From positions 5,808,589-5,872,588 of the forward strand of contig CM050652.1 in NCBI GenBank assembly GCA_027574665.1: DNA of 64,000 bases, written 5' to 3'. Below are positions 10,471 through 22,500 of the stretch, in pieces; position 1 is the first letter of the stretch, and every line of letters starts with the position of its first letter. The position numbers and the translations under genes were made by a program. The notes beneath the pieces are model-generated. The model was not told the DNA's origin and did no database searches. It saw only the letters and a program-made list of their open reading frames with translations. This stretch comes from Rhynochetos jubatus (taxonomy: Eukaryota > Chordata > Aves > Eurypygiformes > Rhynochetidae).

Positions 10471-13463
10471 GCTAAAATAATTGTTCCACCAGCATCGTCA
10501 GATTTTGATAATGCTACTCCTGTGAGAAAAAAATTTTAAAAAAGAATAAAATTATGATAATATTTCCTTGATCTGTCTGCCCACCTCCTTCCATACTGTG
10601 TATCACCTCTGCCACAAGGCTCATTTCCTTCAGGAGATGGGTGATTATTTGGGCTTGGTTGTGTTTTAAATTGGATTATTTCAATGCCAGCTGCCTTCTT
10701 GCTCCTGATGAGCTGACAGAAACAGGTATGCCTTTTGTTATAGTGTACCTAAGGAGTAAAAAAACATCCATCCTGGATTTTTGGTGGAAATGTCTGTACC
10801 CCTCATGTTAGTCTGCCCAGAACAGATTTGTGGAGGACTTTTCTAATCCATTTCCACATTACGCCAAGCAAGGAAGCCTATGGACTGGCTATACAACCAA
10901 AACTAGAGAACCATCCAGGACTGAAGCTGTGGCTGTCCTAATGAGACCTGCAAATTTTTGTCAGTTTTGCTGATTGTCACCTTCACTGTTTCCAGCACAG
11001 CAGCTATAAGGGAGCTCAGCAGCTCTTATGTCTGACACACCAGCGTTCGATCCAAGCCCTTCTGAGCTGTAAGTCTGAGGAACTCTGTCTTACGCTAATG
11101 AAACACACTTGCTACAGTCAAGCACAGAGGAAACCTCAACCACTCACTCCCCAAAGAGGTTACATGAAGATCTCATCTGTCTGAAACCTCTGCCAAAATG
11201 ATGCCAACCTACATCTCAGAAGAAAGAGAATATTAAAACCCTGTTTCTCAAACTCCATCTCCATGTGGCCTGAGTTCAACGCAGGTGTGACTTCTCTTGT
11301 ACAGTCTCAGTAAGCCTTGGCTTATTTAAAAGAGCACATTTAAAGAAACTAATGTGACGCACTACAGGTGAAGTAGCCTACGAATTTTAATAGGCTGAAT
11401 AATACTTGTGTACTGCTTTACTTGGAAAGCATCAGGTGGCTTTGGTGAGGAGAGTGGCAGTCCCTAGGAATGAACACCCATGGATTTTTTTTCAGCGTTT
11501 TACAGTGTTGCACAATCACAGAAGTCTCATAGAAAGAGTGCATTTTTTCATTGCACTGACAAAGAACTCTCGAATTTTATGAAAATATGAATTCTTATAT
11601 AAAACTACTCTTCCAAAGAAATCCTTAAACCACTGCAATCAACAGCAAAATTTCTTTTTCCCTTTTTTCTTCCTATTGCTTGGCAAAAAGTGTAAACCTA
11701 GTTGTTTATAACAACATTAGTGTTATGGATTTGAAGAAAAGCAATCCCCACTTTTTTACCACTCAGAGAGCAGATGACAACTTCCCACATTTTCTCATGT
11801 CACAGAAGCAGCATGTATCAGTGTCAGGCAGAAGGTGTTCCTTGACTGGAAAATCTCCAGTAATCACAGGAGAAAGCCAGGGAGTTAATCAGAAAGGCAG
11901 CAATGACAGAATATTTCTTTATTTCTCACTGCTCTTAGGTCATTGCCTTGCTCCATGCCTACCCATTAAAAAGATGTAGTCAGTTTGACCTCCTGAGGCT
12001 TGAAAGCTTGCTTTCAGAGCCATGCTGTTATCTTACAGTAGTTTAAATCTGTCAAATAATGCTTCATTACAGAAATATCAGTGATGGAATATATAGAGAG
12101 CTATCAGGTTTATTAAAGAATTGTTTCCCTTCATGGAATACTATGTTGTCTGTCTGTGTCTACTGTTTCTTGCAGTGTTTTCAAGAAGAGAACTTGCCAA
12201 AAAATGTTTAAGGTATTAGATCTTGCTGATAAATAATCTCAAACTGTCAAGAAGAGTGATAAAGACCCTGGGATAAAGCTGCCTGTAATCAGCAGCCTTG
12301 TTTGCAACCTCAGGAAGCAGCAAAGGATTTACTGGGTCTGGACACTGAGCAGACCCTTTCCTTGGAGACTCTTTTGTTCCCTCTACTCATTCTCCTGCTG
12401 AGCACGGAACATCAATCAGTGAGTTTATAGCCTCATCAACTCAAACACTTGCTTCTAGGTTTTAAAAATGCCAACTGTTGCCTTCCCTCAGGAGACAATG
12501 TTTTGCAGAGCTGATAGAAATTCTGAAATGCAAAACTGGGGCTGATTTGAGGGTATTAGTCAGAACCTCAGTGGTCTAGCTGGAGTTAATTTTACATTAA
12601 GAGTGAAGAGCAAAGTAAAGACATAGAAACATGATGCAGGTTTGATGGGATCATGAGAATAAAAATACTTTGCATCTAATACCAAGTGACTTTAAGAACA
12701 CCACTCATGATATGGTAGTTTTAAGACTGTTTTCATTATCCTATTGTTTTGGGGGTTTTTTTTTCAGTTTTCTTGTTTTTTATTAAGACCAAACTTATTT
12801 TTCTTAATTGAAAATATAGGTTTTCATGGAGGTAAAATAGGTCCTTAAAGATTTGACCACAAAATAGGTGCCTTTTTCTGAATAACAGAAGAATTATCAG
12901 CTCAAACCTTGATGCTTGGCAAAACATTTTCTTTTAAGTAGCATTTGTACAAAATATCCCGTGTCTTGAGCAGTCCTCTCTGAGCTCCACCTGAACAACT
13001 CTGACTATTTTAGCACACTGACTTAGCTTCAGGCTGATCGTGTAGAAGGCAACTATTCAAACAGAGTGCAGGGACAAGATCTTACAAGGTATGACTGGAA
13101 GAGTAAGACCAGAGAAACAGGACCATGGGTTGAAAGTCCTGAGAGGAGGCAACTGCATGGTTTCCCTTTGTCTAGTCTTTCACAGCTGTAAGTGCATAAA
13201 GCAGACGTGAGAGCATGCTTCAGGTACTATAAGCGTACCTCAGCTTTTCTTGACTCTCCCTGCTGTACCAAACTATAGTTCTTCCTGCTGTATAAATCTA
13301 TGTCATCACTACTATAATCCCAGACACAAGCCCATGCCCTGTCTACCTGTTTTCTGTAGCTATATGCCTGTCCTGAAGTTAAAGACCTTCTAAGCCCTAC
13401 CATCAAATCCTTATGAAATCTATCCAACAAATTTTTTGTTAGCATTACCATTACTCCTCTCTG
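10471..13463. other. Unannotated DNA
   Basis: No gene is supported. A 99-codon frame at 11680-11979 (plus) has no recognisable motif. The stretch near 10560-11200 is somewhat less AT-rich but matches nothing I know. Confidence 0.4.
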
Positions 13464-13523
13464 GAAAAACAAAACAAAACAAAATGCCAAAACCCCTAAA
13501 AACCAACAAACCAAACAACCCCC
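13464..13523. repeat. A/C-only low-complexity tract
   Basis: About 60 bases composed almost entirely of A and C (runs like AAAACAAAACAAAA, CCAACAAACC, AACAACCCCC), followed by a T run. It is one member of a class of one-strand amino/keto tracts in this window. Confidence 0.7.
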
Positions 13524-13998
13524 TTTTTTTTCCCTGTCCATTCAAGCTGTCACTATTCTATAGACCATAGTAAGTGTGCAAGGAAAAGTAGTTTCCATAG
13601 TGCTGTGGGTTTCTTACTGTTACCAAGCCAGTGTTATTCTTCTTTGTTATTTGGGTCCTCAGATAATGTAATCACGTTTCTGCCCATTGCAGAAGTTGTG
13701 CCCAGAGTAACTGGCAAAAGTAGAACACAAAAATTTAGAAGCAGAAAATGAACTCTAGTGGGTCTTTAGAGGGGCACAACATATGTGCCCAGGAGAGTGA
13801 TAGTCTAACACGTTACAAAGAACTGAGACACCTCAAACAGTATTCAGCACTGGATTCACTTAATTTAATTTGAATTAAAGGGTAAAAGACACAGCTAGGA
13901 TACAAAGATGTTGGTATGTACATTGAGGTGTCTACAGGCTACATAGCAGGGTTTAAGGGTATTATAGTCAATGGACTTATAATCAATAAGCTCAACGA

Positions 13999-14060
13999 AG
14001 GGGGTTTTTGGGTGGTGGTTTGCTTTCAGAGTTTTGGTGGTGTTTTGGTTTGGTTTTTTT
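13999..14060. repeat. G/T-rich low-complexity tract
   Basis: Mostly G and T (GGGGGTTTTTGGGTGG, TTTTGGTGGTGTTTTGG). It is the complementary type to the A/C tract 475 bases to its left. Several runs of 2 to 5 guanines could allow four-stranded DNA. Confidence 0.65.
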
Positions 14061-14513
14061 AGCAGGTAGTACATAAATGACTAATAATAGGTTGACTGAG
14101 ATTATTAGTTTTCAGATATATCCTTAAGTGTATTGACTACAGATTCCACTCACTGAGATACCACAAACACCTAATGCCATTTGACATGATCTAAGGAGTC
14201 CAAAACATTAGCTTGGTCTTGGCAGCTACAACATAGGATATATGGAAGAACCATGTCCTTCTGGACCAGCAGCTTGAGATGATACACCAGGATAATCTTG
14301 GGCATTTCAGGCATCACTATGTGCCCAAATGTGAAAAAACAAGTCAGGCTGTCGATCTCTAGTTACTATAAAAGGTCTTAGATTTATAGGTCTCATATAG
14401 ATGCCTATGTACAGAAAACATACACTCCAAAATGTATGTATTTGGTTCTACTTGGTTACTCCAACATAGCTATCTGATGTCATTTTAGATTTGGTAGGAT
14501 CTGACATCCATCT

Positions 14514-14600
14514 GCCCTTCCACAAAGGTATGTTCCTCCCCTGGCTCCTGCATTACACCTTCTAGGCCTGCACAGATGTTCTGGATACCCCAGGGCATTT
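14514..14600 (+). repeat. Unclassified dispersed repeat, copy 1
   Basis: About 85 bases are clearly related to 49698-49800: shared blocks are CTTCCA/ATTCCA...AAAGGT, TCCTGCAT, AGG..TG.ACAGATG, TGGATACCCC, GGCAT and ATG.CAC. By hand most positions from TCCTGCAT onward agree. I do not recognise the family with certainty; it may extend left toward 14100 and right toward 14650. Confidence 0.55.
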
Positions 14601-14640
14601 CAAATGACACTAAATGCCTGGGTTTAGGCAACTAAATCAA

Positions 14641-16542
14641 ATCCTAAGTGAAGGCTGCATGTATCCCTATCTGAACTACATGGCAAGACTTTCCTTATCC
14701 TCACCATAACCATTACAAAGTACAATACATCTGACTAAAAGAAGGTGTTTACTGCTGTTTTTTCCTTTTTGTATTTTTCATTAGTCATTTATGCCTACTG
14801 AGGGTGGAAATACAAGGCTACTGCCTTGATTAGCTACCGATTTGATTAGGTGGCATTTCAAACATCAGGTCCAAATGTAAGTGACCACATAAGACGAAGA
14901 CCGACAGAAGACTGGGTCCTCTGTTCCTGCCACTCAGTGTTTACATCTGAGTACAGAAAATAAGGTTTACATATGTGAATGGAAATAAAATCTAGTGAAG
15001 AATACTTTGATGGGTTTATGTTTGTGTCTCTTGTGGTGAATAGGCCACTGACGTCCCATTATAAACACTATATCAGTTTATTTAACTCTGGATCTGTGTA
15101 GCAGAGCTATTCAAATCCAGCAAAACAGAATTAATCTCTTACTTCTTATGAATCCCTGAAGTCTTTAGACCCTCTCTTTCGCTTTTTTTCTGTTTACTTA
15201 ACCAGTGCAAGAATCAAAATCACATGTAATGCCAAATGAACCTCCAGGTCCTGAGCTCTGTTTACACTTGGAAAGTAACCTCAACATTTCATCACAGTAA
15301 TCTGCCACTTTTTCCTTTTCCTTGGAAAATGAAGTGGCATTGATGGCTTTAAAACTTGACAAAAATATAGTAGGAATAATACTTGTAGCTTGAGGTTTAG
15401 CAGTTAAGTACTGTGCACTGTTGTTAATGTCTGGTTTTTGGGGGTTTTTTTTGGTAATGCAAAGGAAGACAAATTGAATGATTAATCTTTGACCTGTATC
15501 TGTAGGAAGCAATTTGAACAACCCCTTTTAAGAAGTCTAGCCTTCTCTATAGCATGCACATAACTTTCATTATCATTAAAGAGGGTTACATGTGCACACC
15601 AGGGCATCAACTTCTAAGTAGATATTAATTGACTAAGAAATGATCCAGTATTTCTTCTCCTTGCAGTTACTGTTTGGGAACCTGCTTTTTGCTTGCTACC
15701 TTCACAACTTTTAAAGAATGTGTTTGTTCATTTTCCTTTAACTATTTACATGATAAGATTTCTTCAATGACCTGTGCCAGTACATGCAGCTGCTTAAAAA
15801 TGAAGAGAAGAAACAAATTTTAGTATTTAAGATCTAGAGTTTACTCTGTCCCCATGTCCCTTTCTAGACCAATTCCTGTAAAATATCATAAGTATCTTAT
15901 ATCAACATATTTGACTAGTAAGTTCAGAGGAAAGTGATTATAGGTCTGCAGTCAATATTATTTTGTAGTTGTAGAAAAGAGATTGGAAGCAAACACAATT
16001 TAGTTATGTCTTATGTAGTTTGTTCTTTCCTTGTAACAGTTAACCAATGCAAAATGCCAAGCTGTGTCAATAAAGCAACTTTAATATAGAATTTTGTATT
16101 AAGTATGTCATCTTAATGGACCACTTATGAATAGAAATTGCCTTCTTGTCACATTAGTTTGCCATTGGGACTGGGTGCAGGATTCCTAACTAGCTTTAAA
16201 AATCACAGCCTTAATCATACCAGGTTGACTTTTGTAAGTGTTTCAAATCAACCTATGTAGAATAAGAGTCCAAATTGCAAATATTTGATAGAACTCATGT
16301 AAGTGGTTTTTGGCCCTGCTTTTCTTGCACAGAAAGTCTGGGATGTTGCATTTCAATATTAGGGGAACTCCCTATGTCTCTTTGCACTTACTAAATTGTG
16401 ATCACAGAAAATTCAATGATGTGAAGAAACTTCTTCCTTTGCCTACAATGCTGGCTCTCTGGAAATCAACAGCTACATGATGCAATGTACCTCAACCTTC
16501 AGACAGGTCATTTTAGGGTAAGACTATAAGCATTCGAGGGAT
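14641..16542. other. Unannotated AT-rich DNA
   Basis: Apart from the G/T tract at 15433 I see nothing to annotate. A 107-codon minus frame (15198-15521) runs across that low-complexity tract, so it is probably chance. Confidence 0.4.
15433..15455. repeat. G/T low-complexity tract
   Basis: GGTTTTTGGGGGTTTTTTTT followed by GGT. Same class as 13999-14060. Confidence 0.6.
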
Positions 16543-16615
16543 GATCTGAGCAAGAGTTTGGACAAGAGAACCTTCTGAAATCCCTTCCAACCTGAATTAT
16601 TCTTCAGTCCTGTGA
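16543..16615 (+). mobile_element. CR1 LINE, short 3' end fragment
   Basis: Diverged CR1 tail. GGGATGATCTGAGCAAG leads to TTGGACAAGAGAACC, then AATCCCTTCCAACCTGAATTATTCTTCAG, the usual position of the CR1 terminal ATTCTGTGA-type repeats (here CAGTCCTGTGA). Only about 70 bases can be recognised. Confidence 0.7.
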
Positions 16616-19457
16616 ACATATGAATGCCTATTTGTCCATTCCTCTTTTTTGACTACAATAATAGTCTTATTGGTTAGCTCAGACATGGCAGTTAAAAGTT
16701 ATATGGGATGTCTTCTACCTTTTACTTCTGTTGGTGATTTTCAAAATAAGAAAAAGGATTTTGTGGGACTGTGCTGCAAGTTCAAAAATTAGACAGTAGT
16801 CTCTTCCTTGCATCTATTTGATATTTAAACTGAAATCATCATAGCAAGTCTTGTCTTTGGAGCTGAATTTTTCTAATGTGGCAGGTGTACAAGAGAGATG
16901 AGTTTTGCATCCATCTCTTCTATGTTGGGCAGTAGTTCAACTGTGCAAAGCTTAACTCTAGAATCAGGGGCATTTGTCCATCTGATGTATACTTATCTTT
17001 CTCCTGTATTTATTTTTTTGCTCTCCTTGCTTATGTTAAATAAATGCTGGCTGGTACTGTCAGTTGCTGACAGTGCTGTAGGCTTAAATGTAAAGAAGGC
17101 AGAGCTGATTATTTTTCCCCTTGGGGGTTACCCTTTGGCCTGAAGACACTTCTTTTAAAAATAGCTTCTCTCTGCCTGATGCCATTATTATCACAGATAC
17201 AATTTCCAACTTGACTGTCCAGATCAGATATGAAACCTCTGTGTTCAAGAGCAGCACGCTGCATGCCCTGCTTTCCCATTGTGTTCAGTCAAGTTCTTTC
17301 CATGGGCTGTGTGGCAAGATTTTGTGGTATTGTTTTGCTTAGTTTCTGTGTATCTGATCGTGCTTGTCATACAAGAGCAAAAGCTGAGAGCAAGATGCTA
17401 GTGAGCCTGGAATATATGCGTATAAAACGGATGTTCTGCTTCCCTAAGTCTGCCCAGACAGTGTTGGCAGGCTGGTGGCACTTTCATTTGTATTTCTCAA
17501 ACAGAAAAAGAGAGGAAAGCAGCAAAACCAACTTAGTAGTTGAAACATAATATTGGGAATGTTTCTGCAACAGACTCCTATTAGCTCAGAAACGTCATTT
17601 AAGATCCCTGCCTCATTTTAAGCCTCTAGTAAAATGAGCATCTGCCTATTTTCAAACCAGAAAATCTCACTGCAATCACCAAGAGCAATGCTAGATACAG
17701 GTGACGTGAGCTGTTCCCAGAAGTAGCCACAAGTTTTACTGAGTACTTGAGGAATGAACAGTTTTATCCCTCTCTAAATAGTGGAAAAGCCAGGCTCATT
17801 ACTATCAACTAAAATCTGTGTTTTCAGTTCCACTCTGGGATATCAACTCCCATATTTAATAGAGATTAAGGAAGAACCATCAATCCCATATGAATGGTAC
17901 TGTAAGAATCTGATACTACTGACCTGGCCATCAAAAACTGCAAGATGTATTAAAACATAGCACAGCTTTCCCATCTATCTAGAAAATTAGATCAAAGGTA
18001 CTGTCCATGTGTTGAAACAATCTATGTTTAATGATTTTCCAACGTGGTACAGTGTGGGTAAAGAACTGTTGATGAACTCCTCAGGTCCCACAGAAAAGAT
18101 GACTAGTGGTGGAGTAGTCAATTGAAAATTATTTGGCCTCAGTGATTTTGAGACTGCATTCCTCTCTCATCCTTTCCTTTCCTAGACGTTCCTACATAAA
18201 TTACAATAACGGAGAGTTCAAGATTCAAGCTCCTGAAATAGGAAGAGTAATAATTCAAGTTCATTTAATTGAATGTTGGGTTTATAATTAGGTTGTATAC
18301 AATTCAGTACAGTACAACTATACTGTACAGCCTACTTTCTTCATAGGGATGTTTTGATGCTTAATCTGTGAATCATGATGTGTTCCTTAGGTAAAAGATG
18401 CTCTGTAGTATTCTGTAAGGCCTCAGGCATGAAAGCATCATTAATAATTTAACAATAAAAAATATGGTTACCCTAGAGACTGTCAGATATCTCTGGTGGT
18501 AGAAATACCTACACAGATAGGTACTGTAACGTTGATTGAATAATTTATTTGATTAATTTCTCAGGATATTTAAATACGTTTGACAATGTCTTTCATTATT
18601 CACCTAACTGGTACATCTCTCTTAAACTATTATCTCAAGCATTCAAAAGCTGCTTACTCTACAAAGAGCTTATTTTCATTAAAAAGTAAGAAGTTGCTTT
18701 GCAATGCCATCTAACATCAACATGTCCAGTGAAAAGTTTTCAGAGTTTCACTTAACTAGGCAAGGTGTTCAGAGAATGTGAAACAGTTATTCAAGCTTTA
18801 TCTTAAGTGATACAAACTATCATAGACATTCTGTAAAGTTTTCTTAGTGAAGACTTTGTGTCACAACCTAGTCCAGGATGTAATTGAAAGTTTCAAAAAC
18901 AGGTGTGTGAGGTTTGTCTGGCTTTCTGATGGTAGAAACTGTGGCCTTATCATCAAGGCAACTGTCAGGTTGTCATCAGATTATGGCTTTCAATAACTTC
19001 AGTGCATGATGTGAGTTGAAGATGTATGACTTCACTGATCTACAGATATTCAGGGCTGATGCTGAAAATTCACACTGACCCACCATGCGAAAACCACTTG
19101 GTTTGGAACTTTAGCATATAGCTTTACGGTGTGATGATTTCTGGAACCTCTCTTTGAGCATCTAAGGTTTGTAATACCTATCCTACTCTCAAATGGATGG
19201 CAACACAAGCAAGAGCAATGTGAAGCATTAAATATAAATGCTCATGAATTTAGTTTCTCTTGGAATTTTAGGGTGATGACTGACAGGTCAAGGTTCACAA
19301 TTTATTTGCAAACGAAAAAGACCATAATAGATGGAATTGACCCATCCTACCATCTGCTGTACAGATGTAAGTTTATATAACAGCTCCCAATCCTTCCTGC
19401 AGCAATCTAGCCTGTAAACAAACAAGACATTTACTAGACAAAAAGCAGGCACAAGCA
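16616..19457. other. Unannotated AT-rich DNA
   Basis: No gene or recognised repeat. A perfect 8-bp hairpin (GTACAGTA, six-base loop, TACTGTAC) lies at 18307-18328 but has no context that suggests function. Confidence 0.4.
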
Positions 19458-19560
19458 GATTAGATGACTTCTCTAAGGTTATAATGATGGTTACCAAAAA
19501 AGATTTCTTTCTGGGATAGGCTTGAATCTCAGATCTCCCAAAGCACCTTTTAGTGCTACA
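19458..19560. repeat. Possible ancient SINE (MIR/CORE-like)
   Basis: The string AGATTAGATGACTTCTCTAAGGTTATAATGATGG followed by CTGGGATAGGCTTGAATCTCAGATCTCCCAAAGCACC and TAGTGCT has the order of the MIR-type pattern (TAAGTGACTTGCCCAAGGTCA ... GGATTTGAACCC ... AGTGCT). Divergence is high and some bases are inserted, so family and strand are uncertain. Some CR1/L2 tails contain a similar string. Confidence 0.35.
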
Positions 19561-22500
19561 AACTCATCCTTCTTTGCTGGATATTTGGCTTAGCTGAAAG
19601 GGTTTAGAAGCTCTTGGTAAAAAGTATGGTGAAGCTGAAGATTTCATCATGGAAAATTGTCAAATACTCAGTAATTCCTGATACTGAAATATTGTGCCAT
19701 TAAAATATTCTTTTAACAAGGTCTACATTGTTTTATTCAGTAATGGAGTAAGGAATGGATGTGACTTATTTGCTTTTGTTTTCTTTCACAGATGATCATA
19801 TAGTAAAGGTGAAGGAGACCCTATTTTTTAACAGATCAAAGCATTTGTTTTACTATTTAATTCTTTGGTACTGGCTCTCCCGAGGCCCCTGCTGCTATGA
19901 GCTAATGCAAATTACATCAGGAAATCCAACGGGCTTAGTAAACACTGAATATTAATTCAAGATGTTTTTGAAAATGCATAAACAGCATCAGTCCCAAAAT
20001 CCAGAGCAGAAGCAAATAACAATGTTAAATTGATATGTCAGAATTCTATGTGGAGTGTTGTTTTGGCCATAAAAATCAGCTTTTTCTTGCCATGTTGAAT
20101 GATCATGTTGTTCTACTATAATACATGAATTCTAAATTGTTGAGCCATATCCTTGCTTCCCCCACATTATACCCGGGGCTTGCTCAGGTTTCTAAGAGCT
20201 GCTTTTCCTGTGTTGACCGGTCTGGTTTTGTCTAGATCCACCCAAGAAATATATTTTTTTGAGAATTACTAAAGTTTTGTGATCATGACTCAGAACAAGA
20301 CTCAGAAAACCTACAGCTATTCTCCAGGTTTTATCAAGCACTCTAGTTAAGTCACAGCATTGCTGTTGCCCACCTGTGAATATTTTTTCCCGCTTTGGCC
20401 CCGTCTCAGTATTGGATGGTTTAGGAGAAATTATTTCCATACTTCAGGTAACACAAGAAGATCCAACTATCAGCTGTTTTCTGCTAGAAAAACACTTGCA
20501 GATCAGGTCAACCCTATAAACAACTTCATTTATGAAAGTCAGAACAATTACTATTCAGCTAAGAATCTACCCAATCTACAGCTTGAAAATAGGAAAGAAT
20601 TTGTCATTAACAGAAGTTCTTACATCATCATCAAAACACCCTGATATTCAAAATATCATCTGTGGCTGGTCTCAGCATAACATACTCAGTTGCAGTTTTC
20701 AGTAAGTCTGACACTACTCAGAAGCTGTAGAATCAATAAGAATTCTGAATTCTAGGCTGGACAGTTCTGAGCAAAATGGTCCAACACCGTCTTTCAAAGG
20801 ACCATTAACTGACTGACCGAAGACTGTTTTGTATTTCTTTTCAAATTTGCTCTGCATGCTTCATTCAGGGGCAGAGAGGGGTTGTCCTAATACTGAAATG
20901 GATAAGAAGAATGTGTGAACATGCAGCCTTCTTTACTTTTCCCATCCATCATTACATATTTTATTATTCACCTTGGGAATCTTATGTAAGACATGATATC
21001 ATAATGCATGATCTACATTAGTCTGGATCGGAAAGACTGAGATCCTGGTATCATGGCAAATGCTCAAACTCCATTAATAAAATACTCTATATTAAAGAGT
21101 GGGAAAGGAATTCACATTGTGTAAGCAATGATTTCGCTAAATGTAAAAGATCTAGTGATACACAGAAACTCATCAGATGGCAACAGTAGATAGTGAGCAG
21201 TTTTCATTCTCTAGAGTGTGCAGCTACTTTCCTTGATATTCTAGAGATGAAAAAGCCAATTTAAATATTTTATAGGCCTCTGACCTCGACTGATACCTTG
21301 AATTGGTCTAACAGCCCGCAGATGAACTCAGGCTATCTCACAGCTCATTGGAGACATTCATATAAATGCCTTGTGAAACCACTAGCAATTGCCCAATTGC
21401 CCAATATGACAATCAGAGCTCCTCGAGCCACAGGTTCCACTTTGCAGGATGGAAAAGAAGCGTGATGCACTCTGACAGCAAAGGAACATCTTTTTCTTTC
21501 TCTATTAGCCTTCCTTTTGGAGACGCTGGAAGACACATGATGTTTCCAGGGTCTATTGACAACAAAAGCAGTTTGATACAGAGTTGTACTCAGTTCTTCT
21601 ACAAATATAAACTCAAACCCAGTATTACTGGTTATATCAGTTATACACCTGGGTATTTTCTGCCAGAAGGTATTTTGAAGACAATCATTTCTACATTTGT
21701 TTCATAAATGCATCTAATTTTATGTCTGTCATATTGTCAGCCATAACTTTTGCATCTGCAGATGCTAAATGTAAAACAGCATTGCCACCTAAAAATTTCT
21801 CTAATAAGCACTGGTTTATGGCTAACTAAATATACCTTTTTAATAGATGATTTGCACAGTAATATTTCTTTCATTCCTCCCAGTTAGAACAAGAATGAAA
21901 GGTAAACCCAATGTGTCAGCAACAAAATAATTTGGTGAAATTTAAAAATGGATGCCTGCTAGAAGGTGCCCTGGAATTCAAACACTAATACCAATTAATG
22001 GAAGAGTTCTTGTTTCAATCAATATCTTTTTTTTTTTTTTCTCAAGAAAGGATTAATTCTGATTAATTTTCCTTTGTATTTTTTGCTCAAAGTAAATGTA
22101 ATGGACATTTTTTCTGGTAAGTACAAAATGTATGTTAAAATATTCCTTGCATAAAATATTTTACCGTTGCTTTTATTTGTTTTTCAATTTTGTCTTTGAC
22201 AAAACAGATTTATATATTTTGTCTGAGAAATTTACAAGAGAAAGTAAATGTACCCTGAATTTTAATTATTTCTCATGCTAGTAATGTACTACAATAAATA
22301 TCAGATATATAAACAAAGACAGAGAGAGATGTATTAAACTCCTGTGGCCACCCTGGGAGTCATTAGCTGAACTGATAATAAAACTGAAGATTTCATGACT
22401 TCTAAGCTTATGTTTTGATCACAAAACTTCAGTGTTTTTGTAGAATCCAGCAGTGAACTGTCTTCTGTTTTAATATAGAAGCCAATCCTAAGTCATGTAA

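Noticed and set aside
15198-15521. Minus-strand frame of 107 codons
   Set aside because: It crosses the G/T low-complexity tract at 15433-15455 and shows no family motif.
18307-18328. Perfect 8-bp hairpin with a six-base loop
   Set aside because: Short inverted repeats of this size are expected in 64 kb of AT-rich DNA, and no RNA gene or terminator context is present.
21366-21707. Plus-strand frame of 113 codons
   Set aside because: No motif, ordinary base composition, and no visible exon borders.
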